Shown here: in pieces, positions 1 through 5,972 of the stretch
Numbering within the stretch: the stretch's first letter is position 1
How the letters are laid out: each line of letters begins with the position of its first letter
Assembly (NCBI GenBank): GCA_027021095.1
Contig: JALUUZ010000517.1
Coordinates: 1 to 7,011 of the forward strand
Source: Gammaproteobacteria bacterium
GTDB taxonomy: Bacteria; Pseudomonadota; Gammaproteobacteria; SZUA-21
Length of the DNA stretch: 7,011 nucleotides
Reading direction: 5' to 3'
Notes under the pieces: generated by a model
Told to the model about the DNA's origin: nothing
Database searches by the model: none
Seen by the model: the letters and a program-made list of their open reading frames with translations, nothing else
Made by a program: the position numbers and the translations under genes

Positions 1-180
1 GCGTGCAAGGATATTCTCGTTGTCGGTATTGTATCGCCGGACCAGGCCTTCTATTTCCTTTTCGTTGAGACCCTGCCACATCAACGGCAGACGCTGATGC
101 AGGAAGATCGATTCACCAAGCGCCTGGCCGGCTGAATCTGCCGCCGCGTCTGACGTTGAATCTGATCCGGAGTTTTCCAT
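1..180 (-). CDS. Unrecognised protein, N-terminal part only (gene runs off the left edge)
   Basis: An open frame reads leftwards from an ATG at 180-178 to the window edge, giving 60 residues with no stop. This ATG is the only usable start: upstream in the same frame there is a TAG five codons before it and no ATG, GTG or TTG between. No strong Shine-Dalgarno is visible. Residues 2-20 are a low-complexity stretch rich in Ser, Asp and Ala, probably disordered. After that the sequence looks like a folded domain, beginning FLHQRLPLMWQ and continuing through a charged helix-like segment (NEKEIEGLVRRYN). No signal peptide or membrane segment is seen, so a cytoplasmic protein is likely. The LPLxWQ start recalls atypical PilZ (c-di-GMP receptor) proteins, but that is a weak resemblance from memory and I do not assign it. 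It lies in the same direction as ccoS but 266 bases downstream, past a large palindrome, so it is probably a separate transcription unit. Confidence 0.6.
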   Translation of the reverse strand, partial: MENSGSDSTSDAAADSAGQALGESIFLHQRLPLMWQGLNEKEIEGLVRRYNTDNENILAR

Positions 181-446
181 ACCGCATAGCCTAGCCTAAG
201 CTGCGCCGATTTCCAGCCGTTGCGGAGTGCGTTGTACGCTTCATTTCCCGTGTGATTTGCTTTGACCGGTCTTGACAATGCCAACCTCCGCCTGAACGAT
301 CCCGCGGTCCGCAAGCTTTTTTCTGCGCCGCCTCTGGACGAGGCAATGTTGCAGAAAAAACTTCCGGACCGCGGGGTTCAGGCTCCAAGCGATCTCCAGG
401 TGTTTTGAATCGCATCGCATCACACGATGAGGCTTTTACACCCGGG
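181..446. other. Intergenic region between ccoS and the left-edge gene
   Basis: No convincing coding sequence lies in these 266 bases; the frames that cross it are short and run through the palindrome. Besides the 291-382 palindrome it holds a small perfect palindrome GACCGGTC (264-271) inside a partial direct repeat of TTGAC, and a CATCG...CGATG dyad (413-417 and 425-429) just past the ccoS stop. The latter has a 5-bp stem and no U-run on either strand, so I do not call it a terminator. A promoter for the leftward gene starting at 180 should lie near 185-240, but I see no clear -35/-10 pair there. Confidence 0.6.
291..382. repeat. 92-bp long imperfect palindrome with inner hairpin (intergenic)
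   Basis: Two arms pair over about 31 bp. CCTGAAC (291-297) pairs with 376-382, CCCGCGGTCCG (301-311) with 365-375, AAG (313-315) with 361-363, and TTTTTTCTGC (317-326) with 351-360. The only interruptions are a 3-nt bulge (298-300), one C-C mismatch (312/364) and a 1-nt bulge (316). The 24-nt apex holds a second hairpin, GCCTC (330-334) with GAGGC (340-344) around a 5-nt loop. The T-run lies inside the stem, so this is not a standard intrinsic terminator. It could be a dispersed intergenic palindrome, a small non-autonomous mobile element, or an mRNA 3' structure for the ccoI-ccoS transcript. A CTCC lies on each side (286-289 and 383-386), but one base off the left end, so it is poor evidence for a target duplication. 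Confidence 0.85.
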
Positions 447-599
447 CTAATCCTGCCTTTCGTCATCGTCCATCAGGATCTGGTGCGCCGGCCCCTCCAT
501 GTCCTCGTACTGACCGCTGCGCACGGCCCACAGAAACACTGCGATCACCAACACGATCAACACCAGCGCAATCGGAATCAGCAGCGCGATTGCCTCCAT
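447..599 (-). CDS. ccoS: CcoS, cbb3-type cytochrome oxidase assembly protein
   Basis: This 50-residue protein is read leftwards from ATG 599-597 to TAG 449-447. It opens with one membrane segment (about residues 3-25, strongly Leu/Ile/Val-rich). The family hallmark follows: FLWAVRSGQYEDMEGPAHQI, then LMDDD and a short charged tail. The WAVRSGQ(F/Y)(D/E)D(L/M)EGPAH(R/Q)IL core is diagnostic of CcoS, and the length is normal for the family. CcoS is an inner-membrane protein needed for late maturation of cbb3 oxidase, specifically for correct heme and copper insertion into CcoN. Only one base separates the ccoI stop (603-601) from its ATG, so the two are co-transcribed and probably translationally coupled. 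The frame is real despite its small size because the product matches the family end to end. Confidence 0.95.
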   Translation of the reverse strand: MEAIALLIPIALVLIVLVIAVFLWAVRSGQYEDMEGPAHQILMDDDERQD

Positions 600-600
600 A

Positions 601-3084
601 CTACCGGCTCCCCACTGCCGGCCGCAGCAGGCGCAGACGCAGCGCGTTCAGCGTTACCAGTAAAGAACTCGCTGCCATGCCCGTGGCCGCCACCCACGGC
701 GGTGCCCAGCCGATCGCGGCGACCGGCAGCGCCAGCGCGTTGTAGGCGACCGCCCAGCTGATATTCTGCCTGACCACCTGCATGGTTTTTGCCGCGACCC
801 GGAATAAGTCCATCAGCCTCGCAAGATTCGCCGACAGCACCACGTAGTCGGCACTGGAAATCGCCAGGCCGGTACCTGACTGCAGCGTCACCGACACATC
901 CGCCCCGGCCAGTACCGGTGCATCGTTGACCCCGTCACCCACCATCATCACGCATTCGCCTTGCTGCTGCAACGCACGAATGTATTCGAGCTTTTGTTCC
1001 GGCAACACCGCCGCACGGTAGTGATCGACGCCAAGCCGCCGCGCCAGCGCCCCGGTGGCCCGTTGATTGTCGCCACTCAATATATCCACTGTCAGGCCGC
1101 GCGCCTGCATCCAGCGTACCAGCTGCCGGGCACCGGCACGAAGCGTATCGGCGAAGTAGAACACCGCCAGCAGGCAACCATCATAGACCAGGCAGGCCTG
1201 GGTATGCGTAGTGCCGTCTGCCGACGCTTCGACGCGGGCGCGTTGCGCCGGCGTCAGTATCGACGCAGCGCCAAGCATGATTTTTTTGCCGTCGAGTTCA
1301 CCCTGGATGCAGGTTCCAGCCACGGTGGAAACCTGCTCGACCTTGGACAAGGCAAGCCGGTTCTCCCGCACCAATGCCTGCGCAATCGGATGCGAAGAGA
1401 ACTGCTCCAGGCTTGCGGCCAGTTGCAGGCACTGACGCTGATCCAGCCCGGCAAAGAGCCTGGTCTCAACCAGCCTGAAGCGTTCGTCGGTCAGCGTGCC
1501 GGTTTTGTCGAACACCACCCTGGTCACTTTGGCCAGTTTCGCAATCTGCACACTGTGCCTGGCCAGGATACCGGCTTTCATCATCTGCGCCATGCCGGCC
1601 GTCAAGGCGGCCGGTGTCGCCAGTGACAGGGCACAGGGACAGGTAATCATCAACGTGGCGGCGGTAATCAACAACCATTGCGGGTTCCCCTGCACCGACC
1701 AGAACACCGAAACGCCGACAGCCAGCACCAGCACGAAAGCAATAAACCAGGGCGCGACCCGTTCGGCCACCTGGCTGGTCACCGGCTTGTCCTGCTGTGC
1801 CTGCAGCATCATCCGGGTGATGCTGGAAAACAAGGTCTGCTCACCGGCGCGGGTCACGCGCATCCATAACGGATTTTCATTGTTGACCGTACCACCGATC
1901 AGCGGCATACCGGGCCGCTTGGCAGCCGGCGCCGACTCACCGGTCACGATCGCCTCGTTGACAGACGAGCTGCCTGCGACCACCTCGCCATCGGCAGGCA
2001 CGGTTTCCCCGGGCCTGATCAGCACCAGGTCGCCGGCGGCAAGCTGCGCGGCCGGTATCCGTTCACCACTGTCGTCGTCTGCGTCACGCAACCGGGTCGC
2101 GAGCAAAGGCTGTGAATGACTCAGGCGTTCGATCGATTCGAGTGCCCGGTGCCTGGCCATGTACTCGAAGTACCTGGCCGTCAGCAGCAGCGCGATAAAC
2201 ATCACGACCGACTCGAAATACACCTCGCCGGTACCGGACAGTGTCGCATACACCGAAACCCCGAACGCCAGACCCAGACCCAGACTGACAGGAATATCCA
2301 TGCCGATACGCCGGTGGCGGATATCCCGCCACGCCGCAACGAAGAAGGTCCTTCCCGAATACAACAGCACCGGCGTGGTCAGCAGCAACGCCAGCCAGCG
2401 AAACGTTTGCTGGTAACCGGCTTCCATCCCGGCCCAGGCGCCGACATACATCGCCACTGCCAGGATCATCACCTGCATCCCCAGCGCATAGGCGATGCCC
2501 AGCTTCTGCAGCAAGGCCTTGCGCGTCTTTTCATAGCGCGCCAACCGGGTTGCGGGATCGTAGGGATAGGCCTTGTAACCGATCGCCTCGATGGCCTGCA
2601 GTATTTCACTCAACCTGATCTGTGTGCTGTCCCAGCGTACCCACATACGCTGGCTGGCATAGTTGACCTTGACCTGCAAGACTCCCGGCAGGCCCTGGAG
2701 ATGCTTTTCGTTGAGCCACACACAGGCGGCACAGGTAATCCCTTCGAGGATCAACGACACCTCGCGTACCTGCTGGTCCGGGTGGCTGACCAGCCGGCGC
2801 TGCACGGATTCCTCGTCATAGTATTTCAGTGCTTCCAGCGCGGCCTCGGTACGCGCGTTCGCGGTCGCCGGCATACTGGTGCGGAATTTATAGAAATTAT
2901 TGAGCCCGGCATTAACGATACTTTCCGCCACCGCGGCACAGCCGTGACAACACATCAGCCGCGGCCTGCCGTCGATCTCGACCTCGCGCCTGAAACCGGC
3001 GGGAACAGGTAAACCACAGTGAAAACAACTGCTTTGCAGCGAACTGCTGGCGGTTTCAGGACTGCCGACGAATAAATTATTCAT
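601..3084 (-). CDS. ccoI: CcoI, copper-exporting P1B-type ATPase for cbb3 oxidase assembly
   Basis: The 827-residue protein hydrolyses ATP to move copper out of the cytoplasm for the CuB centre of CcoN (known role of CcoI/FixI). In order: a family-typical N-terminal Cys-rich domain (C20xxC23, then CCHGC at 45-49); a heavy-metal-associated domain with GITCAAC (115-121); four membrane helices (about 192-306); an actuator domain with TGES (381-384); two helices, the second carrying the CPC metal site (482-484); the phosphorylation motif DKTGT (526-530, Asp526); HP (565-566); the hinge GDGVNDAP (716-723); and two C-terminal helices (about 769-815). All catalytic motifs are intact. The length is at the normal size for CcoI. 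ATG 3084-3082 is the only canonical start before Met44, which would remove the first Cys pair. No Shine-Dalgarno precedes it. It is followed by ccoS and is divergent from the yip1-ccoNOQP genes. General CopA-type exporters lack the N-terminal CCHGC domain, so CcoI is preferred. Confidence 0.95.
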   Translation of the reverse strand: MNNLFVGSPETASSSLQSSCFHCGLPVPAGFRREVEIDGRPRLMCCHGCAAVAESIVNAGLNNFYKFRTSMPATANARTEAALEALKYYDEESVQRRLVSHPDQQVREVSLILEGITCAACVWLNEKHLQGLPGVLQVKVNYASQRMWVRWDSTQIRLSEILQAIEAIGYKAYPYDPATRLARYEKTRKALLQKLGIAYALGMQVMILAVAMYVGAWAGMEAGYQQTFRWLALLLTTPVLLYSGRTFFVAAWRDIRHRRIGMDIPVSLGLGLAFGVSVYATLSGTGEVYFESVVMFIALLLTARYFEYMARHRALESIERLSHSQPLLATRLRDADDDSGERIPAAQLAAGDLVLIRPGETVPADGEVVAGSSSVNEAIVTGESAPAAKRPGMPLIGGTVNNENPLWMRVTRAGEQTLFSSITRMMLQAQQDKPVTSQVAERVAPWFIAFVLVLAVGVSVFWSVQGNPQWLLITAATLMITCPCALSLATPAALTAGMAQMMKAGILARHSVQIAKLAKVTRVVFDKTGTLTDERFRLVETRLFAGLDQRQCLQLAASLEQFSSHPIAQALVRENRLALSKVEQVSTVAGTCIQGELDGKKIMLGAASILTPAQRARVEASADGTTHTQACLVYDGCLLAVFYFADTLRAGARQLVRWMQARGLTVDILSGDNQRATGALARRLGVDHYRAAVLPEQKLEYIRALQQQGECVMMVGDGVNDAPVLAGADVSVTLQSGTGLAISSADYVVLSANLARLMDLFRVAAKTMQVVRQNISWAVAYNALALPVAAIGWAPPWVAATGMAASSLLVTLNALRLRLLRPAVGSR

Positions 3085-3092
3085 TATTTACT

Positions 3093-3098
3093 ATTCTA
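3093..3098 (-). promoter_or_regulatory. Candidate -10 element for ccoI-ccoS
   Basis: On the minus strand this reads TAGAAT, five of six matches to TATAAT. Its centre lies about 31 bases from the centre of the FNR-type dyad, the spacing expected of a class II FNR-dependent promoter (activator centred near -41.5). The implied transcription start is about 3085-3086, one or two bases before the ccoI ATG at 3084. The hexamer is embedded in the left part of the TTCTAA/TTAGAA operator-like cluster, so a protein bound there would occlude it. This is an inference from spacing and sequence. Confidence 0.5.
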
Positions 3099-3114
3099 AA
3101 TTAGAATTTTCTAA
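3094..3114. promoter_or_regulatory. Operator-like cluster of three alternating half-sites TTCTAA/TTAGAA/TTCTAA
   Basis: Three exact 6-bp half-sites alternate in orientation: TTCTAA (3094-3099), TTAGAA (3101-3106) and TTCTAA (3109-3114). The first two form a 15-bp odd palindrome ATTCTAA-A-TTAGAAT (3093-3107). The last two form a second dyad with a TT spacer. The cluster lies between the ccoI start codon and the FNR-type dyad and covers the candidate ccoI -10. I cannot name the regulator. The region is AT-rich, which raises the chance of accidental symmetry, but three perfect copies in 21 bases suggest a real binding site. Confidence 0.5.
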
Positions 3115-3119
3115 TAAAA

Positions 3120-3133
3120 TTGACACACGTCAA
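3120..3133. promoter_or_regulatory. FNR/ANR-type binding site (TTGAC-ACAC-GTCAA)
   Basis: The site is a perfect 5+5 dyad with a 4-bp spacer, matching the TTGAT/C-N4-A/GTCAA pattern bound by FNR, ANR and FixK-type regulators. Such sites are well known to activate ccoNOQP operons at low oxygen. It is centred at 3126.5. Counting 41.5 bases leftwards puts a start at about 3085 (ccoI); counting rightwards puts one at about 3168 (the yip1-ccoNOQP arm), with a plausible weaker -10, CAAAAT, at 3156-3161. One symmetric site could therefore serve both arms. The regulator gene itself is not in the window. Confidence 0.8.
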
Positions 3134-3155
3134 ATAGCACTAACGGGCATTATGT

Positions 3156-3161
3156 CAAAAT
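3156..3161 (+). promoter_or_regulatory. Candidate -10 element for the yip1-ccoNOQP operon
   Basis: CAAAAT matches four of six bases of TATAAT, and its centre is 32 bases from the centre of the FNR-type dyad, the class II spacing. The predicted start near 3168 gives a leader of about 88 bases before the yip1 ATG at 3256. CATTAT at 3148-3153 matches equally well but sits too close to the dyad for the class II geometry. Low certainty. Confidence 0.35.
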
Positions 3162-3183
3162 TTGGCCAAGCGAACACGACTTT

Positions 3184-3237
3184 ATGGAAGCATCATGTTT
3201 TACCTGTCAGAATCAACCAGTTACTCAACCTGAATAA
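3184..3237 (+). CDS. Possible 17-residue leader micro-ORF with a CxxC motif
   Basis: ATG 3184-3186 opens MEASCFTCQNQPVTQPE and ends in two tandem stops, TAA 3235-3237 and TAA 3238-3240. It would lie inside the predicted yip1 leader, 18 bases before the yip1 ATG. No Shine-Dalgarno precedes it, which argues against efficient translation. The SCFTC...PV pattern resembles the N-terminal SCFHCGLPVP of the divergently encoded CcoI: TGTTTTACCTGT here against TGTTTTCACTGT there, ten of twelve bases. It may be a leader peptide, a relic of a duplicated gene start, or chance. No function is assigned. Confidence 0.2.
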   Translation: MEASCFTCQNQPVTQPE

Positions 3238-3255
3238 TAATTGGGGATTACATTC

Positions 3256-3870
3256 ATGCTACTAGGACATGTCTGGGGGTTGTTTACCAACCCCGAAAAA
3301 GAGTGGAAGAATATTCGTAAAGAAAACTGCTCAGTAGGAAAGTGCTATTGCTCGCACATCCTGCTGCTCGCTGCCATTCCTCCGGTTTCACTGTTTATCG
3401 GCTCAACCACGTTCGGCTGGCAGCTCGGCGATTCACCCACCACAGGTTTTCCAACCAGCTTCGCGCTCAAAATTTCGATACTTTATTATATCACCATCCT
3501 GGTCGGCATCTTTTCGGTCGGCGCACTGATCCGCTGGATGTCGAAGACCTATGACGCCGACGCGGGGCTGCCATTGAGTGTCGGCCTCGCTGCCTATACT
3601 GCAACCCCTTTGTTGCTGGTCGGTATCATGGGCCTGTTTCAGATCCTGTGGCTCTACCTGGTCATCGGCCTGCCGGCACTGGCCTACTCGGTCTACCTGC
3701 TCTATACCGGTGTACCGATCATGATGGACATCCCAAAGGAAAAAGGCTTCCTGTTCTCCAGCGCCGTGCTCGGGGTCGGCCTGATCGTACTGATCGCGGT
3801 CATGGCCGCCACCGCGATTCTCTGGGGAACGGACCTGCTCGGATTGACACCTGAATATATCGACAAGTAA
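3256..3870 (+). CDS. Yip1-family integral membrane protein, first gene of the cco operon
   Basis: Taking ATG 3256 as the start, preceded by GGGGA (3243-3247) with 8-nt spacing, gives 204 residues. The frame could also open at TTG 3241, but that has no ribosome binding site and adds five atypical residues. The opening (GHVWGLFTNPEKEWKNIR) is the pattern seen in bacterial Yip1-domain proteins. About five hydrophobic segments follow, near residues 34-50, 73-92, 108-126, 128-150 and 167-192, with a MMDIPKEKG loop before the last, a usual feature of the family. The biochemical role of bacterial Yip1 proteins is unknown to me. Its place 36 bases upstream of ccoN, behind the FNR-type site, suggests a part in making or supporting the cbb3 oxidase. 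An unusual touch is Cys25, Cys30 and Cys32, followed by His34, just before the first membrane segment; a metal role there is speculation. Confidence 0.85.
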   Translation: MLLGHVWGLFTNPEKEWKNIRKENCSVGKCYCSHILLLAAIPPVSLFIGSTTFGWQLGDSPTTGFPTSFALKISILYYITILVGIFSVGALIRWMSKTYDADAGLPLSVGLAAYTATPLLLVGIMGLFQILWLYLVIGLPALAYSVYLLYTGVPIMMDIPKEKGFLFSSAVLGVGLIVLIAVMAATAILWGTDLLGLTPEYIDK

Positions 3871-3906
3871 ACAACCAAAGCTCATCTTTCAACTTGCGGG
3901 GAAATT

Positions 3907-5340
3907 ATGGCTGCAAAGGAAACTTATAACTACAGAGTCGTACGCCAGTTTGCGATCATGACTGTCGTCTGGGGTACGGTCGGTATGCTGGTCGGCGTGA
4001 TCATCGCCGCGCAGATGGCCTGGCCGGCATTGAACTTCGAGATACCCTGGCTGACCTTTGGCCGGTTGCGCCCATTGCATACCAATGCGGTGATTTTTGC
4101 ATTTGGCGGCAGCGCGCTGTTTGCGACCTCACTCTACGTGGTGCAGCGCACCTGCCAGGTGCGCTTGATCAGCGACCGGCTCGCGGCCTTCGTCTTCTGG
4201 GGCTGGCAACTGGTCATCCTCTCTGCAGTCATCACGCTGCCGCTTGGCATCACCAGCTCCAAGGAATATGCCGAACTCGAATGGCCGATCGATATCCTGA
4301 TCACCATCGTCTGGGTTGCCTACGCGGTACTGTTCTTTGGTACCATCGCCAGGCGCAAGACGCCGCATATCTATGTCGCCAACTGGTTCTTCGGTGCCTT
4401 TATCATTACCGTTGCGGTCCTGCATGTCGTCAACAGCGCGGCCTACCCGGTCTCGCTGTGGAAATCCTACTCCGTCTACGCCGGGGTCCAGGACGCGATG
4501 GTCCAGTGGTGGTACGGCCACAATGCGGTCGGCTTCTTCCTGACCGCCGGCTTTCTTGGGATCATGTATTACTTCGTTCCAAAGCAGGCAGAACGCCCGG
4601 TGTATTCCTACCGCCTGTCGGTGGTCCACTTCTGGGCGCTGATCTTTACCTATATCTGGGCCGGGCCGCACCATCTGCACTACACCGCGCTGCCGGACTG
4701 GGTGCAGTCGCTGGGCATGGTGTTTTCGCTGATCCTGCTGGCACCAAGCTGGGGCGGCATGATCAACGGCATCATGACCCTGTCGGGCGCCTGGGAAAAA
4801 CTGCGCTCTGATCCGATCCTGCGTTTCCTGATCGTCTCCGTGTCGTTCTACGGCATGTCGACCTTCGAAGGGCCGATGATGGCGATCAAGACCGTCAACG
4901 CACTGTCACACTATACCGACTGGACCATCGCCCACGTCCATGCCGGTGCCCTGGGCTGGGTTGCACTGATCTCGATCGGGGCCATGTATTTCCTGATCCC
5001 GAAGCTGTTCAACCGTCCGCTCTACAGCATGAAACTGGTCGAACTCCATTTCTGGATCAGTACCATCGGGATCGTACTCTATATCTCGGCGATGTGGGTC
5101 GCCGGTATCATGCAGGGCCTGATGTGGGGAGCGTCCAGCGCCGACGGCCTGCTGACCTACAGCAACTTCTCGGACACCACCAAGGCCAGCTGGCCGTTCT
5201 ATATCGTGCGTCTGCTCGGTGGACTCGCCTTCCTGGCCGGCATGCTGGTCATGTGCTACAACATCTTCAAAACGCTGCGCGGCGCCAAGGCACCCGAGGG
5301 CACCGCCGACGCACGCATCGCCAACGCCACTGCCAGTTAA
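3907..5340 (+). CDS. ccoN: CcoN, catalytic subunit I of cbb3-type cytochrome c oxidase
   Basis: The 477-residue membrane protein reduces O2 to water at a heme b3-CuB centre and pumps protons. Ligands are all present: His58 (in LRPLHTN) and His345 for low-spin heme b, His343 for heme b3 (IAHVHAG), and His205 (WWYGHN), His255 and His256 (GPHHLHY) for CuB. Tyr249 in TYIWAG is at the position of the tyrosine cross-linked to a CuB histidine in this family. Glu321 in STFEGP is the conserved glutamate. These positions run two behind the Pseudomonas stutzeri numbering as I remember it. The multi-helix pattern and length are normal for CcoN. The start ATG 3907 follows GGGGA (3898-3902). It sits 36 bases after yip1, and its stop abuts the ccoO ribosome binding site. 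I see no odd feature in it. Confidence 0.98.
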   Translation: MAAKETYNYRVVRQFAIMTVVWGTVGMLVGVIIAAQMAWPALNFEIPWLTFGRLRPLHTNAVIFAFGGSALFATSLYVVQRTCQVRLISDRLAAFVFWGWQLVILSAVITLPLGITSSKEYAELEWPIDILITIVWVAYAVLFFGTIARRKTPHIYVANWFFGAFIITVAVLHVVNSAAYPVSLWKSYSVYAGVQDAMVQWWYGHNAVGFFLTAGFLGIMYYFVPKQAERPVYSYRLSVVHFWALIFTYIWAGPHHLHYTALPDWVQSLGMVFSLILLAPSWGGMINGIMTLSGAWEKLRSDPILRFLIVSVSFYGMSTFEGPMMAIKTVNALSHYTDWTIAHVHAGALGWVALISIGAMYFLIPKLFNRPLYSMKLVELHFWISTIGIVLYISAMWVAGIMQGLMWGASSADGLLTYSNFSDTTKASWPFYIVRLLGGLAFLAGMLVMCYNIFKTLRGAKAPEGTADARIANATAS

Positions 5341-5352
5341 GGAGTCACTACT

Positions 5353-5967
5353 ATGCCTGGTCATGAAATCATAGAAAAAAATGTCGGCCTGATGGTGATA
5401 CTGGTCATTCTCGTCATCGCTGTCGGCGGCCTGGTACAGATCGTGCCACTGAGCTTTCAGAAAGACGTCATCGAGCCGGTCAAGGGACTCAAACCCTATA
5501 CCGCATTGCAATTGACGGGACGTGATATCTATATCCGTGAAGGCTGTAATTTCTGCCACACGCAGATGATCCGTTCACTGCGCGCCAGCACGGAACGTTA
5601 CGGCCACGCCTCGGTGGCCGGCGAGTTCGTCTACGACCGTCCGCACCTGTGGGGCTCGAAACGGACCGGACCGGACCTGCACCGGGTCGGCGGCAAGTAC
5701 CCGGACGACTGGCACCGTGCGCATCTGCGCAACCCGCGTGACGTGGTGCCGGAATCGATCATGCCGGCGTATCCCTGGCTTGAGAAAAACAAGCTGGACG
5801 GCAAGCTGATCCGCAGAAAAATGCAGGTGCTCAGAGACCGCGCTAAGCATCCTTATACCGACAAGCAGATCGCCGAGGCCCCGGCGAAACTGAAGGGCAA
5901 AACCGAAATGGATGCAGTGATCGCTTACCTGCAGGTCCTTGGCACCGCCCTGAAATCCAGGAGGTAG
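5353..5967 (+). CDS. ccoO: CcoO, monoheme c-type cytochrome subunit II of cbb3 oxidase
   Basis: The 204-residue subunit is anchored by one N-terminal membrane helix (about residues 11-33) with a periplasmic cytochrome c domain. The heme site is CNFCH (Cys65, Cys68, His69) in EGCNFCHTQMIRS. The sixth ligand is Met137 in VVPESIMPAYPWL, the canonical CcoO context. The conserved block SVAGEFVYDRPHLWGSKRTG lies near 87-106. It passes electrons from CcoP or a donor to heme b of CcoN. ATG 5353 follows AAGGAG (5339-5344), which overlaps the ccoN stop, with 8-nt spacing. Length and motifs are typical. Confidence 0.98.
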   Translation: MPGHEIIEKNVGLMVILVILVIAVGGLVQIVPLSFQKDVIEPVKGLKPYTALQLTGRDIYIREGCNFCHTQMIRSLRASTERYGHASVAGEFVYDRPHLWGSKRTGPDLHRVGGKYPDDWHRAHLRNPRDVVPESIMPAYPWLEKNKLDGKLIRRKMQVLRDRAKHPYTDKQIAEAPAKLKGKTEMDAVIAYLQVLGTALKSRR

Positions 5968-5972
5968 GCATC

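Noticed and set aside
291..382. The long palindrome as a rho-independent terminator
   Set aside because: Its T-runs are base-paired inside the stem and neither outer end is followed by a run of T.
413..429. CATCG...CGATG hairpin just after ccoS as an intrinsic terminator
   Set aside because: The stem is only 5 bp and no U-run follows on either strand.
81..466. Minus-strand frames at 81-314, 191-466 and 241-423
   Set aside because: They cross the palindrome and the ends of ccoS or the left-edge gene in other frames. The frame from 180 to the window edge and the ccoS frame explain the coding signal better.
405..761. 118-codon plus-strand frame over ccoS and the end of ccoI
   Set aside because: It is antisense to ccoS, whose product matches its family over its full length.
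961..2119. Plus-strand open frames of 221 and 207 codons opposite ccoI (961-1626 and 1496-2119)
   Set aside because: They overlap each other and the conserved ATPase catalytic domains of ccoI. No ribosome binding site or family resemblance is seen.
2116..3012. 298-codon open frame on the plus strand opposite ccoI
   Set aside because: It lies entirely antisense to the intact ccoI gene. Its product is rich in Arg, His, Gln and Pro with no recognisable domain, as expected of a shadow frame in GC-rich coding DNA.
3241..3255. TTG at 3241 as the start of the Yip1-family gene
   Set aside because: No Shine-Dalgarno precedes it, it follows the micro-ORF stops directly, and ATG 3256 has a well-spaced GGGGA and gives the usual N-terminus.
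4906..5559. 217-codon minus-strand open frame across ccoN and ccoO
   Set aside because: It spans two well-identified genes on the other strand and has a composition (Asp, His, Gln, Arg) typical of antisense frames.
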